Shown here piece after piece: positions 44,130 through 54,119 of a stretch of 64,000 nucleotides of DNA. The position numbers and the translations under genes are program-made. Origin of the DNA: Apoderus coryli (Eukaryota > Arthropoda > Insecta > Coleoptera > Attelabidae); the NCBI GenBank assembly GCA_911728435.2, contig OU452205.1, forward strand, positions 15,444,260-15,508,259. Reading direction: 5' to 3'. Every line of letters starts with the position of its first letter. Position 1 is the first letter of the stretch. The notes under the pieces are model-generated. The model saw only the letters and a list, made by a program, of their open reading frames with translations. It was not told the origin of the DNA and did not search any database.

Positions 44130-45990
44130 TTTTATAGGTCAGTTTTTAAATATCAAATATATACAATGCGCATCAATGTGATTCACGTCTTTTTCTAAAT
44201 ATAACAAGACTGAAATTCTCTATAAAAATGACTAATATTTTTTATATCCGCCAATCAGTTAAACAATTCTGTTAATTCCAAGGGTACATCATCTTGTATC
44301 AACTATTTAAAACGATTCAATATTTGAATTGAACTCTCTGTCGATGAATGCTCTTAGCACAGCAAACAATACAGCAAAACGACCTATATTGTCGGCACTT
44401 AGAAGTGGGAAAGCTTGAGCTCCGTGACCTTGATTACAGGTACAGTGCGTATGTACTCGAAAACTACTCGGGCGAACGGATTCGGAGACATGGGGCGTAA
44501 TGAAAGTACACCACAGATAAGCAGTAAAATGAAAAACTTTATAAATTCTAGAATAAAACAATTGGAGAGATCTAGTATTAAAGAGACTGATATTAAATAA
44601 ATAAGTGTATTCTAAAACTCAAGATTCTAGTCATATCTACACACGAAACAAAATATTATACGTATTTTAGTAAATATTTTCAACTACGTGCTAAAATAAA
44701 ACTTATTTAATTATGTTTCCAAATTATTATTTTTCGATTAGCATAAGGTGTTTAAAATTATTACTAATGCGTTTCAAAGTGTACTATATCCTAATTCTGG
44801 CATATAGTTTAACAAGAAATTGATGTGGAAATTGTTTACAGCGATGCTAAATGGAATGCCCTTCTAGAGCAGGAAATATGCATGGTACTGGTTATTTATG
44901 TAACCCGTTGCATACATTATTTAAAAACATGCTGTTTTCAATATGCATTCCACATAGTCTATTAGAAGTATTGTGATTTTTTTCGAACTCTTCCATTATA
45001 TCTTCTCAATTACAAGACGCCAACCAAATTCGTGTTCTCAAAATTTAACGGGCAACTTTTTTTTAATATAATCACGCCCAATACAATACAACAATATTTG
45101 TGTATTATATTCTAGAACTCACAATAACTTATTCTATGGTTGATAAGATGATGTTCACAAAGTAAATTAGTAGCTAGATCTCATAACGTAACATCTTGTG
45201 TTAAAAATAGTGGCAAGTGATAATCGAATATTTAAATATCAGTTCAGTTTTTACCTTCAAAATTTACTTTTCTCAAATATTGTAGTAATTTGGTACCATT
45301 GGTTGGCTTCATTCCATCGCAAAGACCTAGTTTACCATGACATAGGTCTCTATGCATATCTCTGTAATACAAAAGAAAAAAGAAAATGTAGTTTTTTACT
45401 TCAACAACAAGAATGTCGCTACAATTCTCAAGAAAAAAAAATGGTACCTACTACATACTCGTATAAGTTTTATATGTCATATAAGGTCAGAAACCCGTTA
45501 ATTGTAATATTCTGATGCCGTAGCGCCCCTGCATCTACAAAAAATAGACTTACTTTTCGAAATTCAATTCATCAACGGAATATTATATTACACATACTAT
45601 AAATTGACCCTACCTATAATGTGTCATCATACTGCTTTAGTTCGTAGATCTTTTACATAATATATAATGCCATCAGATTATACAACTCATTCGACTGGTG
45701 ATCTTAGTCAGATTAGTAGTTTTAAGGGTTTTAAGACCCTTTTAAAGGATTTTCTTATTAGAGATCAGTTACCTGTCTAATGTCTAATCCACACATCTTT
45801 CGCTATGGTTGTAATTAAAAATATTAAAAGTGATTTGATAACGTTTCGTTATTGTTAATGCATATTTTTATTTTCTGTCATTCAAATCAGGTTAAGTGAA
45901 ATAGCTAATTGAGCTAGAATTCGCCAGACTATAGCTGTACAAAAAATGATTGATTTAAAAAAATTTACGTAACAATAGTATTACGCGTAT
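44130..45990. other. unassigned DNA
   Basis: Short frames on both strands (44307-44600, 45198-45515) show no known family. Some of this may be the MULE 3' end, but no terminal repeat was found. Confidence 0.4.
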
Positions 45991-45994
45991 CTAG

Positions 45995-47313
45995 AAATTG
46001 TAGATGATTTCAGCAATGACTCTGACGATGGCGTGGCCGATACTGATTTTGCCCCCTACGAGAACGACATTGACGAAACCCCGTACTACCCGTATTTCTG
46101 AAAAACAGAAGCGTTCTGAACTTTACCACGCTGGATTATCTGCTCCAAATACTTCGGTAAGATTTTTTTATTAAATGTATAATATATTTTCTATCCAAAT
46201 AGGTATGTTCATTTTAGGATAGTTCAGTAACGTCTTATAAAGTGGTATCGGATTATATAGTTGTCCCGGAGGCTGATACTTTATTTGGCAAAAATGGTTG
46301 TGTCTGGAAACTCAAGCTAGAAAAGGAGGCAAAACACCATCCATACATATTGTTCATATCTTGCAAGGCCCAATACGAGACGCTAAGGAACTCGTACAAC
46401 TTGCGAGTAATTTTCAGTTCTTCTTTTCCAATTCAATTTTAATCAAAATAGTACTTCAAACTAATCACGAAGTCAACAGACGGAATATATGGTAAACAGT
46501 AGCATCACAAACTATATGAGAAACAAATTTGGTAGATCTAAAATTACTTTTGGGCATTCAGGTACTCGCTGCTGCTTTGTAAGATAATAACTTGTCAACA
46601 AAAATTATGTTTGATTCATCATATTCTGGTATATGTTACAAGTCAACAATGAGTAAGGGTCGTTTTTAATTTCTCACAGCATATCCTAGATATGATGATA
46701 AATATACACGGAATGAAAGAAGAACTGAATCTGTATTTGTACCAATATCTGAAATTTGGGACGACTTCATTGAGATTTGTAGAAAAAAGTAAGAATGTAT
46801 ATTCCCAGTGAACTCGCCATGTTTCGCCTGAGAATTCTGTTGTTTTGTGATGAATTTACCAAATATTTGATTAATGCAAGTACATATTTGTCGTGAATCC
46901 ACGAATATGTATAATTAGAAATACTTTGACCGATTATTTGGTTGAGTAATTTACTGTCCCCATTCACGAAACTAACAGGCACATAACGATGGATAATTGG
47001 TTTACTCCGTGCCGTTAGTGGATTGGTTTGTGGTATCCTTCAATAGTGGTACTATTCGAAAGAATAAAGCCCATCTCGCTCCAGAAATAGAAAATAAAAA
47101 TGATCGCCATGTTGGTAGTAAAATGTTGTTTATGCCAACAAAACTACTTTAATTTCTTACCAAATCAAACGATAATAAAATAGTAAATCTAATATCCAGT
47201 ATGCACATAACAGACGCAAATTAAACCTTGTTATGATAAAGCCTATATAATAGAAACTTATAACTTGACTAAAGGAGCAGTTGATACTTTCGACCAAATG
47301 TGCTGAAATATAT
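45995..47313 (+). pseudogene. piggyBac transposase, first part, broken
   Basis: Reads VDDFSNDSDDGVADTDFAPY, a likely intron (46159-46216, GTAAGA...TTTTAG), then 46298 onward RKGGKTPSIHIVHILQGPIR and KIVLQTNHEVNRR. KIMFDSSYSGICYKSTMS and YTRNERRTESVFVPISEIWD carry the piggyBac core with its first aspartate region. Later VDWFVVSFNSGTIRKNKAHL (47019-47080) and GAVDTFDQMC (47276-47305, third aspartate). Many frameshifts. Cut at 47321 by the THAP element and continued at 49279. Confidence 0.85.
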
Positions 47314-47805
47314 GTGCTAGCCACAGATCTAGGAAGGGAGAGATAAAACTGTTTACATTTCCAAGCGATCAAACATCATTATTTGCAGATATCGATAATG
47401 CCAAACTTCCGCTTTCATTCCCGCATTGTTTTAAAATACACTATTTTGATACGGCATTTTTTACCGTTTTAAAGCAAAATATAACTTAGGTGATGGTACT
47501 AATTTTTGTGTATTATAAAACGATATACCCAAGGTATTTCTTAGTTACTTTTTTATGAATTTTAACATATTCAAGACATATTTCACCAAATTATAATTTA
47601 TTTATGAAGTACACATGGCAACTCTGTAAAGCAGAGCAACTTGAATAGTACGCGAAGAATTTCTATTTCATTCTTTGTGTAATCAGCCGGTAGTTCGAGC
47701 TCTGTTGCCAACTATCCTTTGGTTGCATATTTATTTGTTGTTAGTTGGTGATTTTGAGGAATTTTGAGTGTTTTCTTGTGCAAAAACTATAAAAAACAAT
47801 TAACA

Positions 47806-48281
47806 ATGGTGCGTCAGTGTATAGTGTGTAAAAATAATGAAAATTCCAACCCAAATTTGATATTTCGGAGGTAAGTAAGGTTACGACTTGTTATTGTTTA
47901 TCAGTGGTGTAGTTTGCTTGCTCTACAAAATAAAAATAAATTCCTGTAAATAAATACCTAATGTAATTGTTGATTTTTGTGATGTTATAGAGATGCTAGG
48001 ACTATTCAATTCAAGGTTTAATTATAAACTAAGGTTGCACTTCGTTAGATAACTAAATATGTTAATACTGAATTGGTAGGTTACAAACGAATTAAATAAT
48101 TTCATATTGTAGGTGTCCAGTAAATTCGGAAAGACTACAGCGTTTGCAAGTATGCACAAATATGCTCAAACTATTTTGATGTGAGCGACATTAAGATAAC
48201 TGAGATTACTGGTCGCAAGTAAATTCGACCAGATGCTGAACCTCAATTATCATTTCTTTTTAATGAGCTTCTGTCGTACAG
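47806..48281 (+). pseudogene. THAP domain in two exons, second exon damaged
   Basis: Exon 1 (47806-47870) encodes MVRQCIVCKNNENSNPNLIF RR and ends at a perfect donor (GTAAGT). An acceptor TTGTAG precedes exon 2 at 48113, giving RCPVNSERLQRLQVCTNMLK in frame. After one shift, NYFDVSDIKITEITGRK and IRPDAEPQLSFLFN complete the THAP pattern (C-x2-C, the FP/CP...ER..W position, C..HF-like, P at the end). Exon 2 may end at 48281 (ACAG|GTAATT). Decayed, but the domain is clear. Confidence 0.7.
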
Positions 48282-48423
48282 GTAATTATATATATATGCT
48301 TAATAAAATGTGTCTATATAAAATTTAAGGTATAATGTTCAATAATATTGTAATAAACATATGATGTATTTACCACACATCTAGATTCTAGATCTGTGGT
48401 ATTTACCTATTGTATTTATTATA

Positions 48424-48595
48424 GTGTTTAAATGAAAGTCGAATCTCCACAAGATAAATTTAATAGAAACTATCGGCCATACATGTTTCGGGACTAGACC
48501 AGTCCCATCATCAGTGGCATGTCAACAATCGTACAAACACAACGCTAAGACATACAATATTTCATTAAATTTCCACTGAAATCACCCTATGGAAA
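48424..48595 (-). repeat. hammerhead repeat family member, minus orientation
   Basis: Read on the minus strand it matches 60421-60595 closely from CCATAGGGTGA through the ribozyme core to GAGATTCGACTTTCATTT. It lies inside the P-like element at 47322-49270. Confidence 0.85.
48476..48518 (-). ncRNA. hammerhead ribozyme motif, minus strand
   Basis: On the minus strand: GCCA, CTGATGA, T, GGGACT-loop-AGTCCC, GAA, ACATGT, A, TGGC. This has the full order of a type-I hammerhead with a self-complementary stem III (ACATGT) and closing stem I pair GCCA/TGGC. One extra U sits between the CUGAUGA box and helix II. Identical in the core to 60497-60539. Confidence 0.7.
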
Positions 48596-48901
48596 AATAT
48601 TTGAACTATTAAAATTTAATTAAAATTACAATTAATTGTTAGTTTGTATATACTAGTTTCCCAGATAATATATAATGGTGCTACCTATTTCCTATAACCA
48701 TTGTTGGCGCCAACCCTTATCTTTGTAAATATATTTTTACCTAATTATTAATAATTTTATTGCACCCTTATCGGCGCCTTAGCTGTCTTGCTTTTATCTG
48801 TGGTTTTTCCAAAACACTTAAAGACCAAAGATATTATTTATTGGCACGTCTCGTCTGAGTGTAAATAGGATTATTTAAGTATTTTTTAGTTAGTATAGTT
48901 T

Positions 48902-48945
48902 AACCATAGTCTAATAAATAATATATTATTTATTAGACTATGGTT
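48902..48945. repeat. perfect loopless 44-bp palindrome
   Basis: A 22-base arm starting AACCATAGTCTAATAAATAA is followed at once by its exact reverse complement. Lies inside the P-like element. Confidence 0.95.
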
Positions 48946-49278
48946 TAACAGCCGTTCAATCCTGATCATATAAAAAACGTTCATTAAATGTATATATTTT
49001 ATTTAAATTAATTATATTAAATTTAAAAGTTATTTGATGGTGTGTCTCAATGTTATTTATTTATGAAAATACTCGCAAACCAGCAAAACCGTACGCCACT
49101 GGTACATAAAACGAAATCGAAACGACGCAATTGGTACAACGTTGCCATTTTTTCTATCTGTCCTTTTCTATCTTATATATTATCTGCCAACTTATGTCTG
49201 ATTGTAAACAAATGTGAATTATGAATGAAATTTCAGATAATGTTATATCTCTCGAGTTTCTAGATCTGTGGTGCTAGC

Positions 49279-49650
49279 CGTAAAACCAGGAGGTGGCCCT
49301 TATATATATTTTTAAAATGATAAACATTTATTATTGGCATGCATTAACTCTTTCGTGGGATATTCTCCCAATGTTATTTCGAAAGGTGCAAAACCCTTGT
49401 CTAGACAAGCATATTATATGATTCGGTTACAAAATACACCCAATGTAAGTCGCAATATAAAAAGAACTAAGTATTGCAGATGTATTGGAATAAGACGAAC
49501 ATGTACAGCTTATTACTGAAGGGAATCGAAAAGGGAAACGAAAGTATTGCTTCACTTGTCCTTCAGTCAAGAAACGTATTATTGTCTCAAAGGCCAGAAA
49601 AACCATTTGTGGGGAACATCAGCTTAAAGTATGTAAAGAATGTTTGTAGT
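49279..49650 (+). pseudogene. piggyBac transposase, C-terminal part
   Basis: Continues from the THAP insertion: SRKTRRW-like codons, then 49334 ACINSFVGYSPNVISKGAKP in a shifted frame, and the cysteine-rich end KRKYCFTCPSVKKR, then KARKTICGEHQLKVCKECL. The Cys/His spacing is that of the piggyBac C-terminal RING-like finger. Stop near 49650. Confidence 0.8.
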
Positions 49651-50009
49651 TATGTATTTCTTTTTTTTTGTATTTTTAACGTACAAATAAACAGTTTTCC
49701 GTAAACGCTATTTATTTTCTATTGAGGCTTGTATTCTTTAATGTACGTAAATTTTACGTGTCAATAGTATTAAGCGCCTAGTTAATAGCAATAATATTCC
49801 AGGGTTAACTTGTTTAATTCAATTAATTTGTGATAATGCCGAAGTGGGCAGAGATAAATCTCAGACATTTTTTTAGCGCGTTCACAATACTCTTCCTGTG
49901 CTGGAAAGTAAAATATGTAAAGCCAGTCTGGGTAGAATTAACAACGAGAAAATTCTGTCTTCAACAAAGTAGTAGATACTATTTCATGTTTTCTTTGAAA
50001 TATAATATA
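49651..50009. other. piggyBac 3' flank, unassigned
   Basis: No terminal repeat of piggyBac type could be assigned. Nothing else recognised. Confidence 0.3.
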
Positions 50010-50421
50010 CAGGGTTATTCACGCCATACGACAGGGAATAGTGTGGCTAAACTGTTTAATTTCCTAAAAGTTTTATTCATGGCTTCGATAAAAATGATAT
50101 ATGGCTACATTTTAAAAATATTGTGAATCTATACAGGGCGTCCCAAATATAAGAAAAGAACCATAGTTGTGTTTTTTTAAATGGAATGACCTGTAAATGA
50201 ATATATTTTAGAGTCCTCGTTTAAAATAAACCTAACTTTCATTAACGTTCATCTCATTTAAACCTGACAGTTTTTTAAATATTTTAATTTTTATAAAAAT
50301 ATAGACATAATTTGAATGAAAAAATTCACACCTATTCGTTTGTTCTTTTTAAGCCAGTCTAAACTGATATTTAAATATTAAATATAAAAAACTAAATGGG
50401 GTGTCCAATAATATAAGTAAG

Positions 50422-50443
50422 CCAAAAACATCTCTCTCTCAAT
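50422..50443 (+). repeat. 22-bp direct repeat, left (target duplication)
   Basis: CCAAAAACATCTCTCTCTCA + AT is identical to 50759-50780. Bases outside the repeat differ on both sides, as expected for a target-site duplication made by a retroposon. Confidence 0.85.
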
Positions 50444-50758
50444 CAATTCTCGTGCTAGTATAAGCTCTTTGTAAATGTTGGAAATTTGGGTCACACTGCC
50501 TGCCGATCACCACTGATGAGTCGTGGATCGACGAAACGGCCGTCTGGTGGAAGCATGGTAGTGTGAAACAAATTTCCAACATAACTTAAAGTATTGTTGC
50601 TTTATGTAACAAGCAATTCTTAAATAAAGCCTCCCTGCTAGGGGATTCGGGCGCATCTAATGTTGGCAATAGGATATAATGGAGTTGTTACTTCTTGTCC
50701 GGCCATCGTTTGTGAACTGTGCTTCACCCGGCATATTGCCTGTTCACGCTAGGTGTCC
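50444..50758 (+). mobile_element. short hammerhead-bearing retroposon
   Basis: A ~315-bp segment lies between perfect 22-bp direct repeats (50422-50443 and 50759-50780) in the loop of a foldback element. It carries a complete hammerhead ribozyme at 50477-50580, no open frame, and a 3' third (50660-50758) that recurs at 40172-40270. Long target duplications with no poly-A tail and a self-cleaving ribozyme resemble retrozymes and Penelope-derived non-autonomous elements. The direct repeats and ribozyme are seen; the mobility class is inferred. The Penelope copy at 1-2267 shows a possible type of helper in the same genome. Confidence 0.7.
50477..50580 (+). ncRNA. complete type-I hammerhead ribozyme
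   Basis: Core in order: CACCA (stem I strand, 50508-50512), CTGATGA (50513-50519), stem II GTCG-tggat-CGAC (50520-50532), GAA (50533-50535), self-complementary stem III ACGGCCGT (50536-50543), C17 at 50544 completing a GUC cleavage triplet, and TGGTG (50545-50549) pairing with CACCA. Stem I extends outward with internal loops: GTTGGAAATTTG (50477) pairs with CAAATTTCCAAC (ends 50580), and TCACACT with AGTGTGA. All invariant core residues are present. Because stem III has no loop, cleavage may need dimers, as described for Penelope-type hammerheads. Confidence 0.9.
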
Positions 50759-50780
50759 CCAAAAACATCTCTCTCTCAAT
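50759..50780 (+). repeat. 22-bp direct repeat, right (target duplication)
   Basis: Identical to 50422-50443; see there. Confidence 0.85.
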
Positions 50781-51270
50781 TATAGTGTTATACCGGGTAT
50801 TCCATTTGAAATAAAGAAGTTACTTCGGATTAAACTTTACGTTCATATCACTTATATTATTGGACACCCTGTATTTAGTATTGGGGGTTTTTTATATTCG
50901 ACGTAACAAGTGATGAGTGGATTTATTTATCAGCCCAGACTGGCTTAAAAAGAACAAACGAATAGGTGTGAATTTTTTTGTTCAAATTATGTCTATATTT
51001 CTATAAAAATTCAAATATTGAAAAAACTGTCAGGTTAGGGGAGATGTACGTTAATGAAAGTTAGGTTTATTTTGGACGGGGAATCTAAAAATATATTCAT
51101 ATACAGGGCATTCCTTTTAAAAAACACAACTAAGGTTCATTTCTTATATTGGAGACACCCTGTATAGATTCACAATGTTTTTAAAATGTAGCCATACCCA
51201 TGAATAAAACTTTTAGGAAATTAAATGGTTTAGCCACACTACTCCGTGTCGTATGGCGTGAATAACCCTG

Positions 51271-51950
51271 TACAGTGAAGCGTTCGGGCGTTTTCGAATA
51301 ACTTAAAAAATGGATAGAAAAGAAAATTTTCGTTGGTTTATATATTGCTTAGAGACCTTACCTATATTCATAATTCAATTTTATATGAGGAAAGAAATAT
51401 CTTGGAAGTCTGAAAGTTTGCAAAAGTTACAGCACAGGTATTTAAGAGGGGAATCTGAAATGGTTACTTACAAAAATGTCCGATGGTGGCGCTAGTGAAT
51501 CTCATTGAATATCAAATTATTCATTTCTTAACTTAGAGTAATTTTCTAGAATATTTTAATACATTCTTCTCCTCAATAGGTGTCGCCAAAAATTAATACA
51601 TAGTGGCACAAAATATCATATTTCTATTTTGCGTAAATTATTTTCACATTCTTTTTTGTGCTAGCATTCTTATACGTTCGATGCTTATCTTCGCTTAGAC
51701 CAGTTATAGTTATATACTATTATACATAAAAAGGATGAATGTAAAAAAACTGGTTTTATTTACGATAAATAGTCAAGATTTTTAAATATTTTCAACATAT
51801 TATTTTTTTGCCAAGCCTCTAAATTTTCACAAATTGATGATTTGTGTGAAAACCGTAAAACATAGGTATATGACACCTTAAACTGAATCCCAGTTATTTT
51901 TGAGGGACTATTAAATACTCCAATACAGGGTGTTCTATTTAAAAAACCAG
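51271..51950. other. unassigned DNA
   Basis: No gene pattern. An ACAGGGTGTTC word at 51924 suggests another fragment of the CAGGGT-end family running into the following tandem duplication. Confidence 0.35.
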
Positions 51951-52249
51951 AACTATGATAATACATGCTTATCTCTTCTTTAGACCGACCTGTATGCTTG
52001 CAGTGTTTTTCAAAATGTATTAGGTTAGCCCTGTTGTTTTAGTTTGTCAGTTTCAAAACCATGAGATGTTTTTTTCATGCATCAAAGAGTGTCTTTCCTA
52101 ACTATGATAATACATACTTATCTATTCTTTGGACCGCCCTGTATGCTTGCAGTGTTTTTCAAAATGTATTAGGTTAGCCCTGTTGTTTTAGTTTGTCAGT
52201 TTCAAAACCATGAGGCGTTTATTTCATGCATCAAAGAGTGTCTTTCCTA
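51951..52249 (+). repeat. tandem duplication, 149-bp unit, two copies
   Basis: AACTATGATAATACAT at 51951 recurs at 52100, and the units stay nearly identical through CATCAAAGAGTGTCTTTCCTA. Function unknown; probably a recent local duplication in a repeat. Confidence 0.9.
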
Positions 52250-52736
52250 ATAGTATACAATGTGTCCAGAAACTAATGGACCAAGCGAAAGCCACAAATT
52301 GTAGAGCAGATTTCATGGCAAACTTCTAATGCGAAATTGCTTCCGAAAGCAGTTATAGTTTTTAAAAGAAAGCGAAAGCGCCTTTAGCCATTGGAGTGAA
52401 AGGTGACAAAGATATTTCCCTAAATAGAAGCATTCGTTAGCCATACACTGCTGAATTAAATATGCGAACATAGGCGTCCAAACGGGTATCAACGGACATT
52501 TCTAATAAAAACTTCTTTGTCACTAACTTTTCGAGAATTCTGAGATCATTCTTAGGAAATATGAGGTATTCTTATCTCAAGATGATAGAATGCTGCATTT
52601 TCGAGAAAAATTAAGTTTTAGTTTAATATGCGGTTTAACATAGTACCTATCTATTTGATTTACGATTGGTACATTACTTATTTTAACAGTAAAAATTTAA
52701 AAAATTAAGTAGGGTATTAGGTATTGTGAGTATTTA
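52250..52736. other. unassigned DNA
   Basis: Contains ATAGTATACAATGTGTCCAG (52251), a possible end of another CAGGGT-like repeat. No coding sequence. Confidence 0.3.
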
Positions 52737-53326
52737 CAGGGTGTCACAAATATAAGAAATGAATCATAGTTGTGTTTTTTTAAATGGAATGCCCTGTATA
52801 TGAATATATTTTGAGATTCCCCGTTCAAAATAAACCTAACTTTCATTAAAGTACATCTCACCTAAACCTGACAGTTTTTTAAATATTTAAATTTTTATAA
52901 AAATATAGACATAATATGAATGAAAAAATTCACACCTAATTGTTTGTTCTTTTTAAGCCAGTCTGGGCTGATAAATATACCCACTCATCACTTGTTACGC
53001 TAAATATAAAAAGCCCCCAATACTAAATACAGGGTGTCCAATAATATAACTTATATGAACGTAAAGTTAAATTCTAAATAACTTGTTTATTTCAAATGGA
53101 ACACCCAGTATAAGAGGTCAAAATTAGATGCATAAAGTAATTATCTGTCAAATATTATAATACTTTCCTATGAATAACTTTTGACGTTTTTGTGGAAAAT
53201 GCACATATTCATGATATTAGGCGATTTTGAAATTGAATCTCTTAGTTTCATGTAGACCACCCTGTATTTAATGATGCAAAAATTAAAGTTTTCTTATAGA
53301 TATGTATACTTATCTTTAATTTTGCA

Positions 53327-54102
53327 TGGAAGAGGCACACATATTGGCAATAAGAGGAAGAATTTTCAAAATTATAATATTTATCAGCCATGAGAATTTG
53401 AGAAGAAGAGAATACATTTTTGTAATTTAATATTTACTGTCAAATAGTCGGTTGAAAATTCTTACCTAAGAGTTGAGAATTTTTCATAAAACAGTTTTTT
53501 ATCTGTGACATTTGATTTAATTCACTTCAATTCAAAAATGCGAACCTATTCCAAAGGAGAAAGCATACACATGATTTTTATTCTGGGAGAATGGTCCAAA
53601 AACGCTTTACTGGAATCGCGAGTTTACGCTCAAAGGTTCCTGGCGCAAAATCACCCCAAAAAAGCGGTCTTCGAGAGGCTGTTAAGGCAGTTTAACGAAA
53701 GATACCACCCAAATACAGTGCAACTGCATCAAGAACTTTTCAATATTGATTTTAAATCGTGTTGAATTTTGTAAATGGGCCAGGAACAAAATCATCGCAA
53801 ATGAAAACTTTTTTAATTTTGAAGGAGCAAATAAATGAAGCGTTTAGAAGCGTTACACCAGATTAAAGTTGTTGAAGGATTAAGAAAAGGATTAAAATGT
53901 GCCTAGAGTCCATCATTTTGAACATTTATTATAAAATTTATCAGTTTTTATGTAGGTATATCTTGTTATTTAATTTAAGTTAAAAATGTATTTATTTATT
54001 ATGTTATTGTTTAAATTATGGTTTGTCAAATTCTCATGGCTGACTTGACGAATATAATTTTGAAAAAGTCTTCCTATACCAATATGTGCTTTTTCCATAC
54101 AT
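53327..54102 (+). mobile_element. small TIR element with mariner-type HTH remnant
   Basis: Left ATGGAAGAGGCACACATATT is mirrored near 54102 by AATATGTGCTTTTTCCAT, and likeness continues inward (AATTTTCAAAATTATA, then CAGCCATGAGAATTTG and complement) for about 75 bases. About 775 bp; holds one truncated frame. Confidence 0.65.
53505..53765 (+). pseudogene. DUF4817-type helix-turn-helix, truncated transposase
   Basis: MRTYSKGESIHMIFILGEWS, then KNALLESRVYAQRFLAQNHP and FERLLRQFNERY. This is the insect transposase-associated N-terminal domain (YSxxExxxMIxxxGExxxNxxxAxxxYxxRFPxRxHPxxxxFxRL). The frame ends early (DFKSC), and no catalytic domain follows. Confidence 0.75.
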
Positions 54103-54119
54103 TAAAAAAATATACATAT

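Larger units (their letters stand above)
47322..49270 (+). mobile_element. P-like element with 8-bp target duplication and THAP exons
   Basis: CACAGATCTAG at 47322 is mirrored by CTAGATCTGTG ending at 49270, with weaker inverted likeness for about 30 bases (GAGAGATA block). GTGCTAGC flanks both sides exactly (47314-47321, 49271-49278). Removing the element restores piggyBac codons CASRKTRR. CA...TG ends, about 30-bp TIRs, an 8-bp duplication and THAP exons fit the P superfamily. Length is 1949 bp; the transposase core is absent. A hammerhead-bearing repeat (48424-48595) is nested inside. Confidence 0.85.
50010..51270. mobile_element. foldback element with TIR CAGGGTTATTCACGCC
   Basis: CAGGGTTATTCACGCCATAC at 50010 is mirrored by GTATGGCGTGAATAACCCTG ending 51270, flanked by TA. 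Inverted arms of roughly 370 bases include ACCTGACAG...AAAAATATAGACATAAT and its complement. The loop holds the hammerhead retroposon (50444-50758) inserted within it. Inner ends CAGGGCGTCC and GGACACCCTG show shorter nested units of the same family. Confidence 0.85.
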
